Source: Liminaster sp017519885 (GTDB taxonomy: Bacteria > Bacteroidota > Bacteroidia > Bacteroidales > UBA3663). Taken from it: a DNA stretch of 64,000 nucleotides. Below are positions 16,491-25,598 of the stretch, in pieces; position 1 is the first letter of the stretch, and each line of letters starts with the position of its first letter. The notes under the pieces are model-generated. The model did not search any database. It saw nothing but the letters and a program-made list of their open reading frames with translations, and had not been told where the DNA came from. The stretch spans positions 62,001-126,000 of the forward strand of contig JAFWRO010000021.1 in assembly GCA_017519885.1 (NCBI GenBank). The letters are read 5' to 3'. The translations under genes and the position numbers were made by a program.

Positions 16491-17534
16491 ATGGCACAAA
16501 TGAATTTTGGCGGCGTCATCGAAAATGTAGTGACCCGCGAGGAGTATCCTCTTGAGAAAGCACGTGAAGTCCTGAAGGACGAGACTATTGCAGTGATCGG
16601 TTATGGCGTACAGGGCCCTGGCCAGTCGCTCAACCTGCGTGACAATGGATTCAACGTTATCGTTGGCCAGCGTCAGGGCAAGACCTTCGAGAAGGCCATC
16701 AGCGACGGTTGGGTACCAGGCAAGACCCTCTTCAGCATCGAGGAGGCAGCCCAGAAGGCTACCATCGTGATGTGTCTGCTCTCTGATGCAGCTGTGATGA
16801 GCGTATGGCCTACTCTCAAGCAGTATCTCACCCCAGGCAAGGCTCTCTATTTCTCACACGGATTCGCTATCACTTGGAACGACCGCACAGGCTGTGTTCC
16901 ACAGAAGGATATCGACGTTATCATGGTTGCTCCCAAGGGCTCAGGCACTTCACTCCGCACCATGTTCCTCGAAGGCCGTGGCCTCAACTCTTCGTATGCT
17001 ATCTACCAGGATGCTACAGGTCGTGCTTACGACCGCACCATCGCCCTCGGCATCGGCATCGGTTCGGGTTACCTCTTCGAGACCACATTCCAGCGCGAGG
17101 CTACTTCTGACCTCACCGGCGAGCGTGGTTCTTTGATGGGCGCTATCCAGGGTCTTCTCCTCGCTCAGTACGAAGTGCTCCGCGAGAACGGCCACTCTCC
17201 TTCGGAGGCCTTCAACGAGACTGTTGAGGAGCTCACTCAGTCGCTTATGCCTCTATTCGCAAAGAACGGTATGGACTGGATGTATGCCAACTGTTCGACC
17301 ACTGCTCAGCGCGGTGCCCTCGACTGGTATCCTCGTTTCCACGATGCCATCAAGCCTATCTGCCAGTGGCTCTATATGAGCGTGAAGCTCGGCAACGAGG
17401 CTCAGATTTCCATCGATGCCAACTCCAAGCCCGACTATCGTGCCGGCCTCGAGAAGGAACTCAAGGCACTCCGCGAAAGCGAGATGTGGCAGACTGCCGT
17501 TACCGTACGCAAGCTCCGTCCTGAGAACAACTAA
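16491..17534 (+). CDS. ilvC: ketol-acid reductoisomerase
   Basis: A 347-aa class I KARI. The N-terminal Rossmann motif is VIGYGVQGPGQSLNLRDNG, followed by VGQRQGKTFEKA in the cofactor loop. KGSGTSLRTMFLEGRGLNSS and the helical knotted domain (TSDLTGERGSLMGAIQGLL; Asp and Glu metal ligands) complete it. It converts acetolactate to dihydroxyisovalerate with NAD(P)H. It is the last gene of the ilv operon, closed by the hairpin at 17580. The acyl-ACP thioesterase gene that I recall in some Bacteroides ilv operons is absent here. Confidence 0.95.
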   Translation: MAQMNFGGVIENVVTREEYPLEKAREVLKDETIAVIGYGVQGPGQSLNLRDNGFNVIVGQRQGKTFEKAISDGWVPGKTLFSIEEAAQKATIVMCLLSDAAVMSVWPTLKQYLTPGKALYFSHGFAITWNDRTGCVPQKDIDVIMVAPKGSGTSLRTMFLEGRGLNSSYAIYQDATGRAYDRTIALGIGIGSGYLFETTFQREATSDLTGERGSLMGAIQGLLLAQYEVLRENGHSPSEAFNETVEELTQSLMPLFAKNGMDWMYANCSTTAQRGALDWYPRFHDAIKPICQWLYMSVKLGNEAQISIDANSKPDYRAGLEKELKALRESEMWQTAVTVRKLRPENN

Positions 17535-17550
17535 TCCCGAGGAACGCTCT

Positions 17551-17567
17551 TTTACACATTGTGTAAA
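17551..17567. promoter_or_regulatory. perfect 17-bp palindrome after ilvC
   Basis: TTTACACATTGTGTAAA is two 8-bp arms around one base. It lies between the ilvC stop and its terminator. It could be a protein-binding site for the downstream promoter (~100 bp away) or part of the 3' UTR structure; no evidence decides. Confidence 0.35.
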
Positions 17568-17579
17568 GATACTTTACAA

Positions 17580-17613
17580 AGCCCTGAAACCTATGGTTTC
17601 GGGGCCTTTTTTA
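17580..17613 (+). terminator. terminator of the ilv operon
   Basis: AGCCCTGAAAC pairs with GTTTCGGGGCC (one G-T pair) around the loop CTATG, followed by TTTTTTATT. This is a strong intrinsic terminator. Confidence 0.85.
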
Positions 17614-17665
17614 TTAAATATGTGAAAAAATAGGGTATAGATTTTGTCATGTTAGTTTTTTTTCG

Positions 17666-17673
17666 TAACTTTG
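17666..17673 (+). promoter_or_regulatory. -7 promoter box for the radical SAM gene
   Basis: TAACTTTG followed by CTCCCG, with TTTTG about 20 bp upstream (17642-17646), fits the Bacteroidetes -33/-7 spacing. The ATG is at 17700. Confidence 0.7.
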
Positions 17674-17699
17674 CTCCCGAATTATATACATAACCCAAC

Positions 17700-18482
17700 A
17701 TGCAAGAACGTAAACCAAATATTTATACCGACAATATCATCGGTCCTATCCATAGTCGCCGACTGGGTATCAGCCTTGGCGTGAACCTTCTACCCAAGGA
17801 TGCCAAGATATGCTCCTTCGACTGCATCTACTGCGAGTGCGGATGGAACAAGGACCACAAGGGAGGACATTTCCCCGATGCTGATGCGGTGATGGAGGAA
17901 CTCGAGGCAAAACTCAAGGAAGAAGTGGCTGAAGGCCGTAATATCGATGTCATCACTTTCGCTGGCAATGGTGAACCCACCCTTCACCCGCGCTTTGCGG
18001 AAGTCATCGACCGCACCATCGCTCTTCGTGACCAGTATTATCCCCAGGCAAGGGTGAGTGTGCTGAGCAACGCCACGCGTATGACCGATCCCAAGGTATA
18101 TGCTGCCCTTTTGAAGGTCGATAACAATATTCTCAAGATCGATGGAGCCTTCGACTCGACTATACATCTCATCGACCAGCCCACCGACAAGAACTACAGC
18201 GTGCGACAGGTCGTCGATGGCATGAAGTCGTTCCAGGGCCAGCTCATCGTTCAGACGATGTTTGTGCGAGGTATGCACGACGGTAAGGTGATTGATAACA
18301 CTACACCCGAAGAAGTCAATGCATGGTGTGACCTCATGCGCGAAATCAAGCCTCACCAGATTATGGTATATAGCCTTGATCGTCCGACACCCGAGCCCAA
18401 TCTTGTGAAAGTTTCAAAGGAGGAGATGGCGCAGTTCGTTGCTCCTCTCGTTGCCGAGGGCTTCAACGTAAGCATTGCTTAA
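17700..18482 (+). CDS. radical SAM protein (wyosine-type/Elp3-like iron-sulfur family)
   Basis: A 260-aa protein. The radical SAM cysteines are in CSFDCIYC near residue 40 (CxxxCxxC), and FAGNGEPTLHPRF is the GGE-like SAM-binding strand. NIYTDNIIGPIHSRRLGISLG at the N-terminus is typical of a family of radical SAM proteins widespread in Bacteroidetes without an agreed function. It lies 10 bp before the TPR gene and probably starts that transcript. The substrate cannot be inferred. Confidence 0.85.
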   Translation: MQERKPNIYTDNIIGPIHSRRLGISLGVNLLPKDAKICSFDCIYCECGWNKDHKGGHFPDADAVMEELEAKLKEEVAEGRNIDVITFAGNGEPTLHPRFAEVIDRTIALRDQYYPQARVSVLSNATRMTDPKVYAALLKVDNNILKIDGAFDSTIHLIDQPTDKNYSVRQVVDGMKSFQGQLIVQTMFVRGMHDGKVIDNTTPEEVNAWCDLMREIKPHQIMVYSLDRPTPEPNLVKVSKEEMAQFVAPLVAEGFNVSIA

Positions 18483-18491
18483 ACATCACTT

Positions 18492-20435
18492 ATGGCACAT
18501 TCCAATACGATGTATAAACAAAGATATCACATATTTCTTCTCCTGCTCCTGATAGTCGTGCTACCGGCCACAGTGGCAGCCCGCAAGAAGAATCCCCAAC
18601 CCAGCGAAACTTCGCTGCTGAGCCTTGACGAACAGCAGTACTTCGATTCACTCTATTTCCTTGCAGTGACCCAAGGTCAATGCGAGCGTCCCGACTCGGC
18701 CGTGAAACTGATGAAGCAGGCCGTGGCGTTCTACGACTCGGTGATGACGTCGCAGGGCTATGAACTTTCGATCAAACTGCCAACCGAAGAGCCCAAGGAG
18801 GTGAAGAAGGGCATCAAGAACCCGACCACCAGGCAGGTGCCGGGTCTGGCTGCCGCATACTTTTTCCTCAGCAACCAATACCGCGAGCAGAACAATGCCA
18901 TGAATGCGATATTGGCCATCGAACAGGCCATCGCCATCGACTCGGTCAACTATTGGTACACCGAGGCTGAGGGTGACCTTTTCCTCGCACTCAACCGCAT
19001 CGAGGATGCCCGCCTTTGCTATGAGCGACTTGTGCGCAACTATCCCGACAAGAGCGAACCTCTCTACAACATGTCTGAGATCTATCTGCGCCTCGACAGC
19101 GTGAACGAATGCCTCGCAATGCTCAACAAACTCGAGGAGATAGAAGGCATCAACGAACAGCTTACACGTTACAAATTCGCCATTCTCAGCGACAAGAAGC
19201 GTACCGAAGAGGGCTTCGACGAATATCGCAAACTCATCGCGCGCTATCCCTACAACGTGCGCTATCGTGTGCAGTTGGGCGATTTGCAGATGCAGTACGG
19301 ACAGATTCCTCAAGCCAAGGAGACTTATGAGGCTGCTGCCGCTGTGGAACCCGACAACGCCTATGTGTGGGTCGCTCAGGCAAATTATTACAGCATGACC
19401 GGCGATCAGGATGCTGCCGACCGACTTGTCGCTTCGGCTCTCGTCAACAGCAATCTCGATGTCGATACAAAGGTGGAGGTCATGGAAGAGTACCTGAAGG
19501 GCTCTTTCCGGAAACTTTCCAACTATCGTGACCAGGTCGAGAAAGGCAACGTCACTTCCAGCCTCGATACGATAGCGTTGTTCAACAATGTGGATTCCCT
19601 CTTCACTGCAGTCGTCGAGATGCATCCTACTTCGGACGAAATCTACAAACTGCAGGCAGATTGGCGTAATGCGATGGGACAGGACAGCCTTGCTTCCGAG
19701 AGTATGCGCTTTGCCGTCGATTTGAAGCCCACCTCGATGGAGTATTGGGACCAGTTGCTCTATTACAGCACCTCATGGATGCCAAAGCCACAACTTGTCG
19801 AGTTGACGCAAGAGGTTTTGAAAGAGCATCCAACCAGCCAGACTGCCTACCTCGTCGCCGCTTGGGCATATATCCAGCAGGATCAGCACGAAAAGGCCAT
19901 CGAGCAATATCGCCTGGCTATCGAGAACATGAGTCCTCCCGATGCCAACAGGGTCAGCAATCTTTATGGCAGCATGGGCGACATCTATTATCAGGACAAC
20001 CGAATGGACGAGGCCTTCGAATGCTACGATAAGGCGGTGAAGTACAACCCGACGAACTATAATGCGCTCAATAATTATGCTTACTATCTGAGCCAGCAGA
20101 AGAAGGATCTCCACAAGGCCGAGGACATGGCATTGAAGGTTATCCAGAAGTACCCCGACAATCCTACCTATCTCGACACCTATGCCTGGGTCCTCTATCT
20201 GGAGGAGAGTTATACGTTGGCAACGTTCTATCAGCAGCACGCCATCGACTGCCTCGACAAGGACGACAAGGGCAACAGCACGTTGTTCGACCACTATGGA
20301 GATATGCTGCTCAAGAGCAATGACCTCAAGGGTGCTATCGAGCAGTGGAAGCGTGCCCTCGAATGCGATGACGTTGAAAACGTCGAGAAGATACAGAAGA
20401 AAATAGACAGTGCCGAGACACTTCTAAACAATTAA
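18492..20435 (+). CDS. secreted tetratricopeptide-repeat protein
   Basis: A 647-aa protein. A signal peptide (YHIFLLLLLIVVLPATVAA) leads into about a dozen TPR-like helical pairs (for example AYFFLSNQYREQNNAMNAIL, FEAYDKAVKYNPTN-type units near 515, ALNNYAYYLSQQKKDLHKAE). TPR arrays are protein-interaction scaffolds; a periplasmic location is inferred. An internal ATG at 18510 would give a more compact signal peptide and is an alternative start. It is followed 7 bp later by a DUF4292 lipoprotein and then an EnvC-like protein, a conserved Bacteroidales order that points to an envelope assembly role. Confidence 0.85.
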   Translation: MAHSNTMYKQRYHIFLLLLLIVVLPATVAARKKNPQPSETSLLSLDEQQYFDSLYFLAVTQGQCERPDSAVKLMKQAVAFYDSVMTSQGYELSIKLPTEEPKEVKKGIKNPTTRQVPGLAAAYFFLSNQYREQNNAMNAILAIEQAIAIDSVNYWYTEAEGDLFLALNRIEDARLCYERLVRNYPDKSEPLYNMSEIYLRLDSVNECLAMLNKLEEIEGINEQLTRYKFAILSDKKRTEEGFDEYRKLIARYPYNVRYRVQLGDLQMQYGQIPQAKETYEAAAAVEPDNAYVWVAQANYYSMTGDQDAADRLVASALVNSNLDVDTKVEVMEEYLKGSFRKLSNYRDQVEKGNVTSSLDTIALFNNVDSLFTAVVEMHPTSDEIYKLQADWRNAMGQDSLASESMRFAVDLKPTSMEYWDQLLYYSTSWMPKPQLVELTQEVLKEHPTSQTAYLVAAWAYIQQDQHEKAIEQYRLAIENMSPPDANRVSNLYGSMGDIYYQDNRMDEAFECYDKAVKYNPTNYNALNNYAYYLSQQKKDLHKAEDMALKVIQKYPDNPTYLDTYAWVLYLEESYTLATFYQQHAIDCLDKDDKGNSTLFDHYGDMLLKSNDLKGAIEQWKRALECDDVENVEKIQKKIDSAETLLNN

Positions 20436-20441
20436 ATTTCA

Positions 20442-21290
20442 ATGAACAAGAACTTGAAGCAGATTTATACGGCTGCGTTGTTGGCCTTTTCCCTCGTATT
20501 CACATCCTGTCATACCACCAAGGTGGTCACAGGAACCTTGACAGGTGCTCATCCCGAGAAGGCTCGTTTTGAGAGTGTGGTACAGAATAACTACCAGTAT
20601 GATGCCCTTCAGTCGAAGGTGAAGTATTCGTTTGGAAAGACCAGCCTCAATGGAAAGATGTGCCTGGAGTCGGGCAATCGTCTTTGCATGCAGGTCAATG
20701 CTCCTATCATCGGTTTCGAGGTGGCTCGCGTTGAAGCCAGCCAGGAGTCGGTTCTTCTGGTCGACAAGTACGACAAGATGTACACCATCCTCGAACTTGC
20801 CAATCTCTACGACATCAAGGACATCAATGGTCATGAGATGGAGGCCTTGGAGTGCATCATGCTTGGTCGTATCTATATCCCGGGTAGGGGACAGGCAACG
20901 AGCAAGGATTACTCGAAACTCACTTGGACGACACCTTCGCTCGCCGACGGCAAGCAGGGCTATTCCGAGGGACTTTACAAAGGAAAGGATTACAGCATCC
21001 TCTATGCCATCGACGAGAATGGTCGTCTCGTAAGCACACTGCTCGCCGTAGGAGGTAAGACGGCCCGATGGGAATACTCCGACTACCAGGAAGTGGAGCA
21101 GGGACAGTGGGTGCCCACCCAGGAATTCATCACTATTACCAATCCCGATAACAAGGAGATTTCGGCAGGCTTGAAACTGACCAATCCTTCGTTTGGAGAA
21201 AGCACTTGGCGTGATTTTGAAGCCAACGACTCGTATAACAAGGTCTCCATCAAGGATATTGGCAATAGAATCAAGAGTCTGACCAAGTAA
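20442..21290 (+). CDS. DUF4292 lipoprotein
   Basis: A 282-aa protein. The N-terminus MNKNLKQIYTAALLAFSLVF ends in the lipobox-like FTSC (Cys 23), so it is probably an outer-membrane lipoprotein. The body is beta-rich (ALQSKVKYSFGKTSLNGKMC, CMQVNAPIIGFEVARVEAS, WEYSDYQEVEQGQWVPTQEF), resembling the LolA/LolB-like fold described for DUF4292. That fold binds lipid or lipoprotein acyl chains, so a role in lipoprotein or glycolipid handling is a plausible inference. It lies within the TPR-DUF4292-EnvC set, 7 bp after the TPR gene. Confidence 0.82.
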   Translation: MNKNLKQIYTAALLAFSLVFTSCHTTKVVTGTLTGAHPEKARFESVVQNNYQYDALQSKVKYSFGKTSLNGKMCLESGNRLCMQVNAPIIGFEVARVEASQESVLLVDKYDKMYTILELANLYDIKDINGHEMEALECIMLGRIYIPGRGQATSKDYSKLTWTTPSLADGKQGYSEGLYKGKDYSILYAIDENGRLVSTLLAVGGKTARWEYSDYQEVEQGQWVPTQEFITITNPDNKEISAGLKLTNPSFGESTWRDFEANDSYNKVSIKDIGNRIKSLTK

Positions 21291-21302
21291 GTTGTGTGCC
21301 CT

Positions 21303-22997
21303 ATGAAGCGTTTCTTTCGATATCTTGTGGTCATCCTCTTTTCGGTTGTGCTGATAGCAGGACCTGATGGTTCTGTCGCCTTTGCACAGCAGAAGAAGAC
21401 CTCTACAACGAAGACTACGACGCAAAAGAAGCCCGCCCAGACCTCTCAGAAGAAGCCTGCCCAAAGTTCGGCAAAGAAGCCCGCCCAGACCTCGCAGAAG
21501 AAGCCTGCTCAAAGTTCGGCAAAGAAGCCTGCACAGACCTCGCAGAAGAAACCCGCTCAGAGCTCTTCTCAGAAGAAGTCTACGCAAAGCACTGCAAAGA
21601 AGCCTGCGCAGAGCACACAAAAGAAGTCTACCCAAAGCACGGCAAAGAAGTCAACGCAGAAGTCCTCCAGGGGTTCTGGGACGAAGCGTTCTTCAAGTTC
21701 AAGCAAGAAGAAGGGCAAGCCGATGAGCCGACAGGCTTACGAAAAGCAGCAACGCGACCTGCAGCAACAGATTCGCGATACCGAGAAACTCATCAGCAAC
21801 AACAATACTTCGCTGAAGAGCCAGAATCGCGATATCCAGATCCGTGCCGACGAGATTCGTAAGCGTCAGGCGCTTATCAACAGCAAGCATCGCGAGATAG
21901 AATCCCTCGTTGCCGAAGAGGACAGCCTCAAGCGTGAGATAAGCAACCTCGAGAAGCAGCACAATGCTACGCAGAAGAAGTATGCTGCAGCAATGCGTCA
22001 TCTTTATAAGTGGCGTAGCGGTTATGACGAACTGCTCTTTGTCGTTTCGGCCAAGGATTTGCTCGAAGGTCTGCGTCGTGTGCGTTATCTGCGTCGCTAT
22101 GGAGAATGGCGCAAGAGCCAGGCCGAGCTGTTGGAACAGCAGCGCAATGCTACCCACGAGGCCAAACAGTTGCTCGAACTCGTTCGTGTCGATCACGAGA
22201 TCATTCTGGAGGACCTTGACAAGGAGCGTGCCTCGTTGGCTCAACGTCAGCAGGAGCAGGAGACACAGATAGCCAATTTGCAGAAGCGCAACAAGGAATT
22301 GCAGACCGAATTGGATCGTGACCGCAAACGTATGGCTGAGGTGGAGAAGACCATCCAGCGTATGATTGAGGAAGAGATACGTAAGGCCGAAGAGGCTCGC
22401 AAGAAGGCTGAGGAGGAAGCCCGACGCAAGGAAGAGGCTGCCCGCAAGGCTCGCGAAGCCAAGGAAAAGGGTACTGCTACTGCGTCGAAAGGTTCGACGA
22501 GCGGGACCTCAACCTCAACTTCGAAGTCTACTGGCACTACCACTGCACCTTCAAGAAACACTACCCACAATTCGGCCACGGTGAAGAAGGACGATGCTTT
22601 CCGCAGGCTGTCGGGCAGTTTTGCCGAAAACCGTGGAAGGTTGCCTTATCCCCTGGATGCCACGTTTGCCTTTGTCGATCATTACAATCCCGGCAACGGC
22701 AACTCGAGCATTGTGCTCAGCACTCGTGTCGGAGCACACGCCTGTGCCATCTATGAGGGTGTTGTCCAGAGTTGTTTCCGAACGAGCGAGGAATGGACCA
22801 TCATCGTGCAGCATGGCAATTATCGTTCGGTCTATATGAACCTGCAGAATGTTTTCGTTCGAGCAGGACAGAAGGTTTCCACGCGTCAGCAATTGGGTAC
22901 TTTGAAGACCGAACCGGAGAGCAATCGAGCAGAGATCCGTTTCTGGATTTATCAGAATTCCACTGCTGTCAACCCTGAGCGTTGGCTGAAACGATAA
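21303..22997 (+). CDS. EnvC-like murein hydrolase activator with Lys-rich repeats and degenerate LytM domain
   Basis: About 564 aa from the ATG at 21303; the in-frame GTG at 21294 is less likely. After a signal peptide (FFRYLVVILFSVVLIAG) comes a tract of about ten 8-residue repeats (KKPAQTSQ / KKPAQSSA / KKSTQSTA), then Ser/Lys-rich sequence. Two long coiled coils follow (residues ~140-370), then an Ala/Glu/Lys region and a Thr/Ser linker. The C-terminal ~130 residues are a LytM/M23 domain. In it the zinc motifs are altered: the usual HxH strand reads AEIRFWIYQ, with no His. This matches EnvC-type amidase activators rather than active endopeptidases. Confidence 0.85.
   Translation: MKRFFRYLVVILFSVVLIAGPDGSVAFAQQKKTSTTKTTTQKKPAQTSQKKPAQSSAKKPAQTSQKKPAQSSAKKPAQTSQKKPAQSSSQKKSTQSTAKKPAQSTQKKSTQSTAKKSTQKSSRGSGTKRSSSSSKKKGKPMSRQAYEKQQRDLQQQIRDTEKLISNNNTSLKSQNRDIQIRADEIRKRQALINSKHREIESLVAEEDSLKREISNLEKQHNATQKKYAAAMRHLYKWRSGYDELLFVVSAKDLLEGLRRVRYLRRYGEWRKSQAELLEQQRNATHEAKQLLELVRVDHEIILEDLDKERASLAQRQQEQETQIANLQKRNKELQTELDRDRKRMAEVEKTIQRMIEEEIRKAEEARKKAEEEARRKEEAARKAREAKEKGTATASKGSTSGTSTSTSKSTGTTTAPSRNTTHNSATVKKDDAFRRLSGSFAENRGRLPYPLDATFAFVDHYNPGNGNSSIVLSTRVGAHACAIYEGVVQSCFRTSEEWTIIVQHGNYRSVYMNLQNVFVRAGQKVSTRQQLGTLKTEPESNRAEIRFWIYQNSTAVNPERWLKR
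21418..21664 (+). repeat. coding tandem repeat, 24-nt unit (KKPAQxSx)
   Basis: Units of 24 nt, alternating in a 48-nt higher-order pattern, encode KKPAQTSQ then KKPAQSSA. The first six are near-identical at DNA level; later ones drift to KKSTQSTA. Such near-identical tandem units can change copy number by slippage or recombination. Confidence 0.85.
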
Positions 22998-23025
22998 CCC
23001 ATTCGAGCGATAATCATTTGACCAC

Positions 23026-23439
23026 ATGGCTACAATAGACGACTGCAAGATCATCAATCTGCCCAAGGAGGAAGATCCTCGGGGAAGCCTGACGTATATC
23101 TATCAGAATGTGCAGGTTCCTTTCGAAATACGTCGTGTCTTCTACATCTACGACGTGCCTGCCGGTAAGGATCGTGGCGCACATGCCCACAAGCAGTGCT
23201 GGCAGTTCATCATCGCTGCCTCGGGTGCCTTGGAGGTGTATCTCAATGATGGTCACTCTGAAAAGATTGTGACCTTGAATCGTCCCTTCCAGGGATTGCT
23301 CGTCCCTCCCGGAGTCTGGGCTCACGAACAGGAATTCACCACAGGTGCCCTCTGTCTGGTGCTGGCCAGCCATGATTACAGCGAAGACGACTACATCCGC
23401 AACTTCGACGATTATCTGAAATACCTTGCCCAAGCATGA
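23026..23439 (+). CDS. FdtA/QdtA-like sugar 3,4-ketoisomerase (cupin)
   Basis: A 137-aa single cupin domain. Key stretches: INLPKEEDPRGSLTYIYQN, FEIRRVFYIYDVPAGKDRG, AHAHKQCWQFIIAASG (cupin His cluster) and LVPPGVWAHEQEF. The family converts dTDP-4-keto-6-deoxyglucose to the 3-keto sugar. Together with the DegT aminotransferase two genes on and the hexapeptide acyltransferase, it would make a dTDP-3-acylamino-3,6-dideoxyhexose for surface polysaccharide. rmlA and rmlB are not in the window. It overlaps the next gene by 4 bp. Confidence 0.85.
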   Translation: MATIDDCKIINLPKEEDPRGSLTYIYQNVQVPFEIRRVFYIYDVPAGKDRGAHAHKQCWQFIIAASGALEVYLNDGHSEKIVTLNRPFQGLLVPPGVWAHEQEFTTGALCLVLASHDYSEDDYIRNFDDYLKYLAQA

Positions 23440-24437
23440 ACATCCATCGATATACGAGCAGCGATAAGCCGATATGGGACGCCTTCGTCCGTGCTTCGAA
23501 GAATGGAACTTTCCTCTTCGAACGTGACTATATGGACTATCATCGTGATCGTTTCTTCGACCATTCGCTGATGTTTTTTGACGACAAGGGACGCCTGGTG
23601 GCCCTCTTGCCGGCCAATGAGGTGGAGCTAGATGGCGTCCGACATCTTTACAGCCATCAGGGATTGACCTACGGAGGCTTTATCCTTTCGACGAAAAACA
23701 CCGTCGAACAGGTCATGGAACTTTTCGACGAAACTGTCTCCTATCTGGAAGCAGAAGGTTTCGAAACGTTTCATTACAAGCAGATGCCGACGATTTATCA
23801 TCAGTGTCCGTCGCAGGAGGATGAATACGCCCTTTGGCGCCATGGAGCTACCTTGGAAGGCTGTAACATCTCGTGTACGGTGCCCCTTGCAGGAACGCCG
23901 CAGCAGCCTCCTTTCGAACGTCGTCGTCGTCGCGGCGTAGTGCGTGCCGAAGAGGCAGGCTATCAAATTGTTGAGAATGCCTCGCTCGAAGTGTTCTGGC
24001 CCATTATGGTCAATAATCTTCAGGAGCGCTACGATGCTTCGCCCGTCCATGCTTTGGCCGAAATGCAGTTGCTGCAAGACAGTTTCCCGCAGAACATCCA
24101 GTGTTTCCTCTGTGTCGATTCGATGGGAGAGGCGCAGGCGGGTGCCGTGGTCTTCCTGACCAATCCGATGACGATCCATGTCCAATATGGGCATGCTACG
24201 TCGCAGGGCAAGGCTGATGGCGCCCTCGACTTCCTTTACACTCGGTTGATGGAGCGGTATCGCAATCAGGGTTTCCAGTATTTCGATTTCGGCACGAGCA
24301 ATGAGCAGGGAGGACGTGTCCTCAATGCTTCGCTCATTGCCCAAAAGGAAGGCTTCGGAGGACGAGGCATTGCTTACAAGACGTTCGTCATCCAACTGTA
24401 TCGTCCTCATAGTTTTTATAGCTTTAATAGCCTTTAA
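23436..24437 (+). CDS. FemAB/GNAT-like acyltransferase
   Basis: A 333-aa protein with a double-GNAT layout. The N-terminal half has FLFERDYMDYHRDRF and LPANEVELDGVRHLYSHQG; the C-terminal half has GAVVFLTNPMTIHVQYGHAT and YFDFGTSNEQGG near 285. FemAB-like proteins transfer aminoacyl or acyl groups to peptidoglycan or sugars. Its place between the FdtA-like and DegT genes, with a 4-bp overlap, suggests that it modifies the same deoxyamino sugar or glycan. An Arg cluster (ERRRRRGVVRAEE) sits mid-protein. Confidence 0.72.
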   Translation: MNIHRYTSSDKPIWDAFVRASKNGTFLFERDYMDYHRDRFFDHSLMFFDDKGRLVALLPANEVELDGVRHLYSHQGLTYGGFILSTKNTVEQVMELFDETVSYLEAEGFETFHYKQMPTIYHQCPSQEDEYALWRHGATLEGCNISCTVPLAGTPQQPPFERRRRRGVVRAEEAGYQIVENASLEVFWPIMVNNLQERYDASPVHALAEMQLLQDSFPQNIQCFLCVDSMGEAQAGAVVFLTNPMTIHVQYGHATSQGKADGALDFLYTRLMERYRNQGFQYFDFGTSNEQGGRVLNASLIAQKEGFGGRGIAYKTFVIQLYRPHSFYSFNSL

Positions 24438-24482
24438 GGATTCGAAGCCCCAAAAACATCATCCATAATCATAGCGCTCTTC

Positions 24483-25598
24483 ATGATTCCTTATCTTGAC
24501 CTACATACCATCAATGCTCCCTACGAGGCAGACATCAAGCAGGCATTGCTCGATGTGGTTGACTCGGGCTGGTATCTGTTCGGGCAGCAGGTCTCTGCGT
24601 TCGAGCAGGAATGGGCTGACTATAATGGTGCACGTCATTGCGTAGCCTGTGCCAATGGACTGGATGCGCTGCGTCTGGTGCTGCGTGCATGGATTGAGAT
24701 GGGATATCTGAAGCGTGGCGATGGCGTGATTGTTCCTGCCAACACCTACATTGCCAGCATCTTGGCAGTCAGCGACAACGGATTGATACCTATTCCCGTA
24801 GAGCCCGATCCGGAATCCTATCTGATTGACCCTCGCACGATTGCTCAACTTTTGGAGGACCCAAAGTCTTCTCCTGCATATCCAGTTGCCAGGGATGTCG
24901 TAATCCGTGCCATCCTTCCCGTGCATCTCTATGGTCAGCGCTGCGAGATGGAGGCTATCGACGAACTGGCTGCTCGTTATCATCTGCTGGTGTTGCAGGA
25001 CAGTGCACAAAGTCATGGCGTCAAGGCAAAGGGTACCTGCGCTTGGAGTTTCTATCCGGGCAAGAATCTTGGAGCCTTGGGCGATGCAGGTGCGGTGACC
25101 ACCGACGACGAAACGTTGGCTACTGTAATTCGTCAGTTGGCATTCTATGGCAGCGAGAGGAAGTATGTGCATCGCTTCAAAGGCGTCAATTCTCGAATGG
25201 ACGAACTGCAGGCTGCCGTGCTTCGCATCAAGTTGCGTGACCTGGATTGTGCCAATGCCCGACGTGTTGCAATTGCAGAACGTTTTGCTTGCGAAATTTC
25301 CAATCCGTCCCTCGTTTTGCCAAAGGCCAAGGCCGATCATGTCTATCATATCTATCCGGTGCTGACTGCACATCGTGATGCACTCCAGCGATATCTGCTT
25401 GATCAGGGCATACAGACACAGATTCATTATCCCTTGGCACCTCATCAGCAGAAGGCCTACAACGAGTGGCAGGCTTTGCATTTCCCGATTACCGAAAAGA
25501 TAGCCGCCCAGGAATTGTCGATTCCTTGTAATCAGTCGATGACCGACGATGATGTTTCGAAGGTTATCGCTGCGCTAAACCACTATCCCCATGTTTGA
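24483..25598 (+). CDS. DegT/DnrJ/EryC1/StrS sugar aminotransferase (FdtB/QdtB-like)
   Basis: A 371-aa PLP enzyme. MIPYLDLHTINAPYEADIKQ is the family start; HCVACANGLDALRLVLRAW binds phosphate; VLQDSAQSHGVKAKG and the PLP lysine in SFYPGKNLGALGDAGAV follow. GVNSRMDELQAAVLRIKL is the conserved C-terminal motif. It transfers an amino group to a keto sugar nucleotide, here probably at C3 after the FdtA-like step. Its stop codon overlaps the next start by 8 bp. Confidence 0.88.
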   Translation: MIPYLDLHTINAPYEADIKQALLDVVDSGWYLFGQQVSAFEQEWADYNGARHCVACANGLDALRLVLRAWIEMGYLKRGDGVIVPANTYIASILAVSDNGLIPIPVEPDPESYLIDPRTIAQLLEDPKSSPAYPVARDVVIRAILPVHLYGQRCEMEAIDELAARYHLLVLQDSAQSHGVKAKGTCAWSFYPGKNLGALGDAGAVTTDDETLATVIRQLAFYGSERKYVHRFKGVNSRMDELQAAVLRIKLRDLDCANARRVAIAERFACEISNPSLVLPKAKADHVYHIYPVLTAHRDALQRYLLDQGIQTQIHYPLAPHQQKAYNEWQALHFPITEKIAAQELSIPCNQSMTDDDVSKVIAALNHYPHV

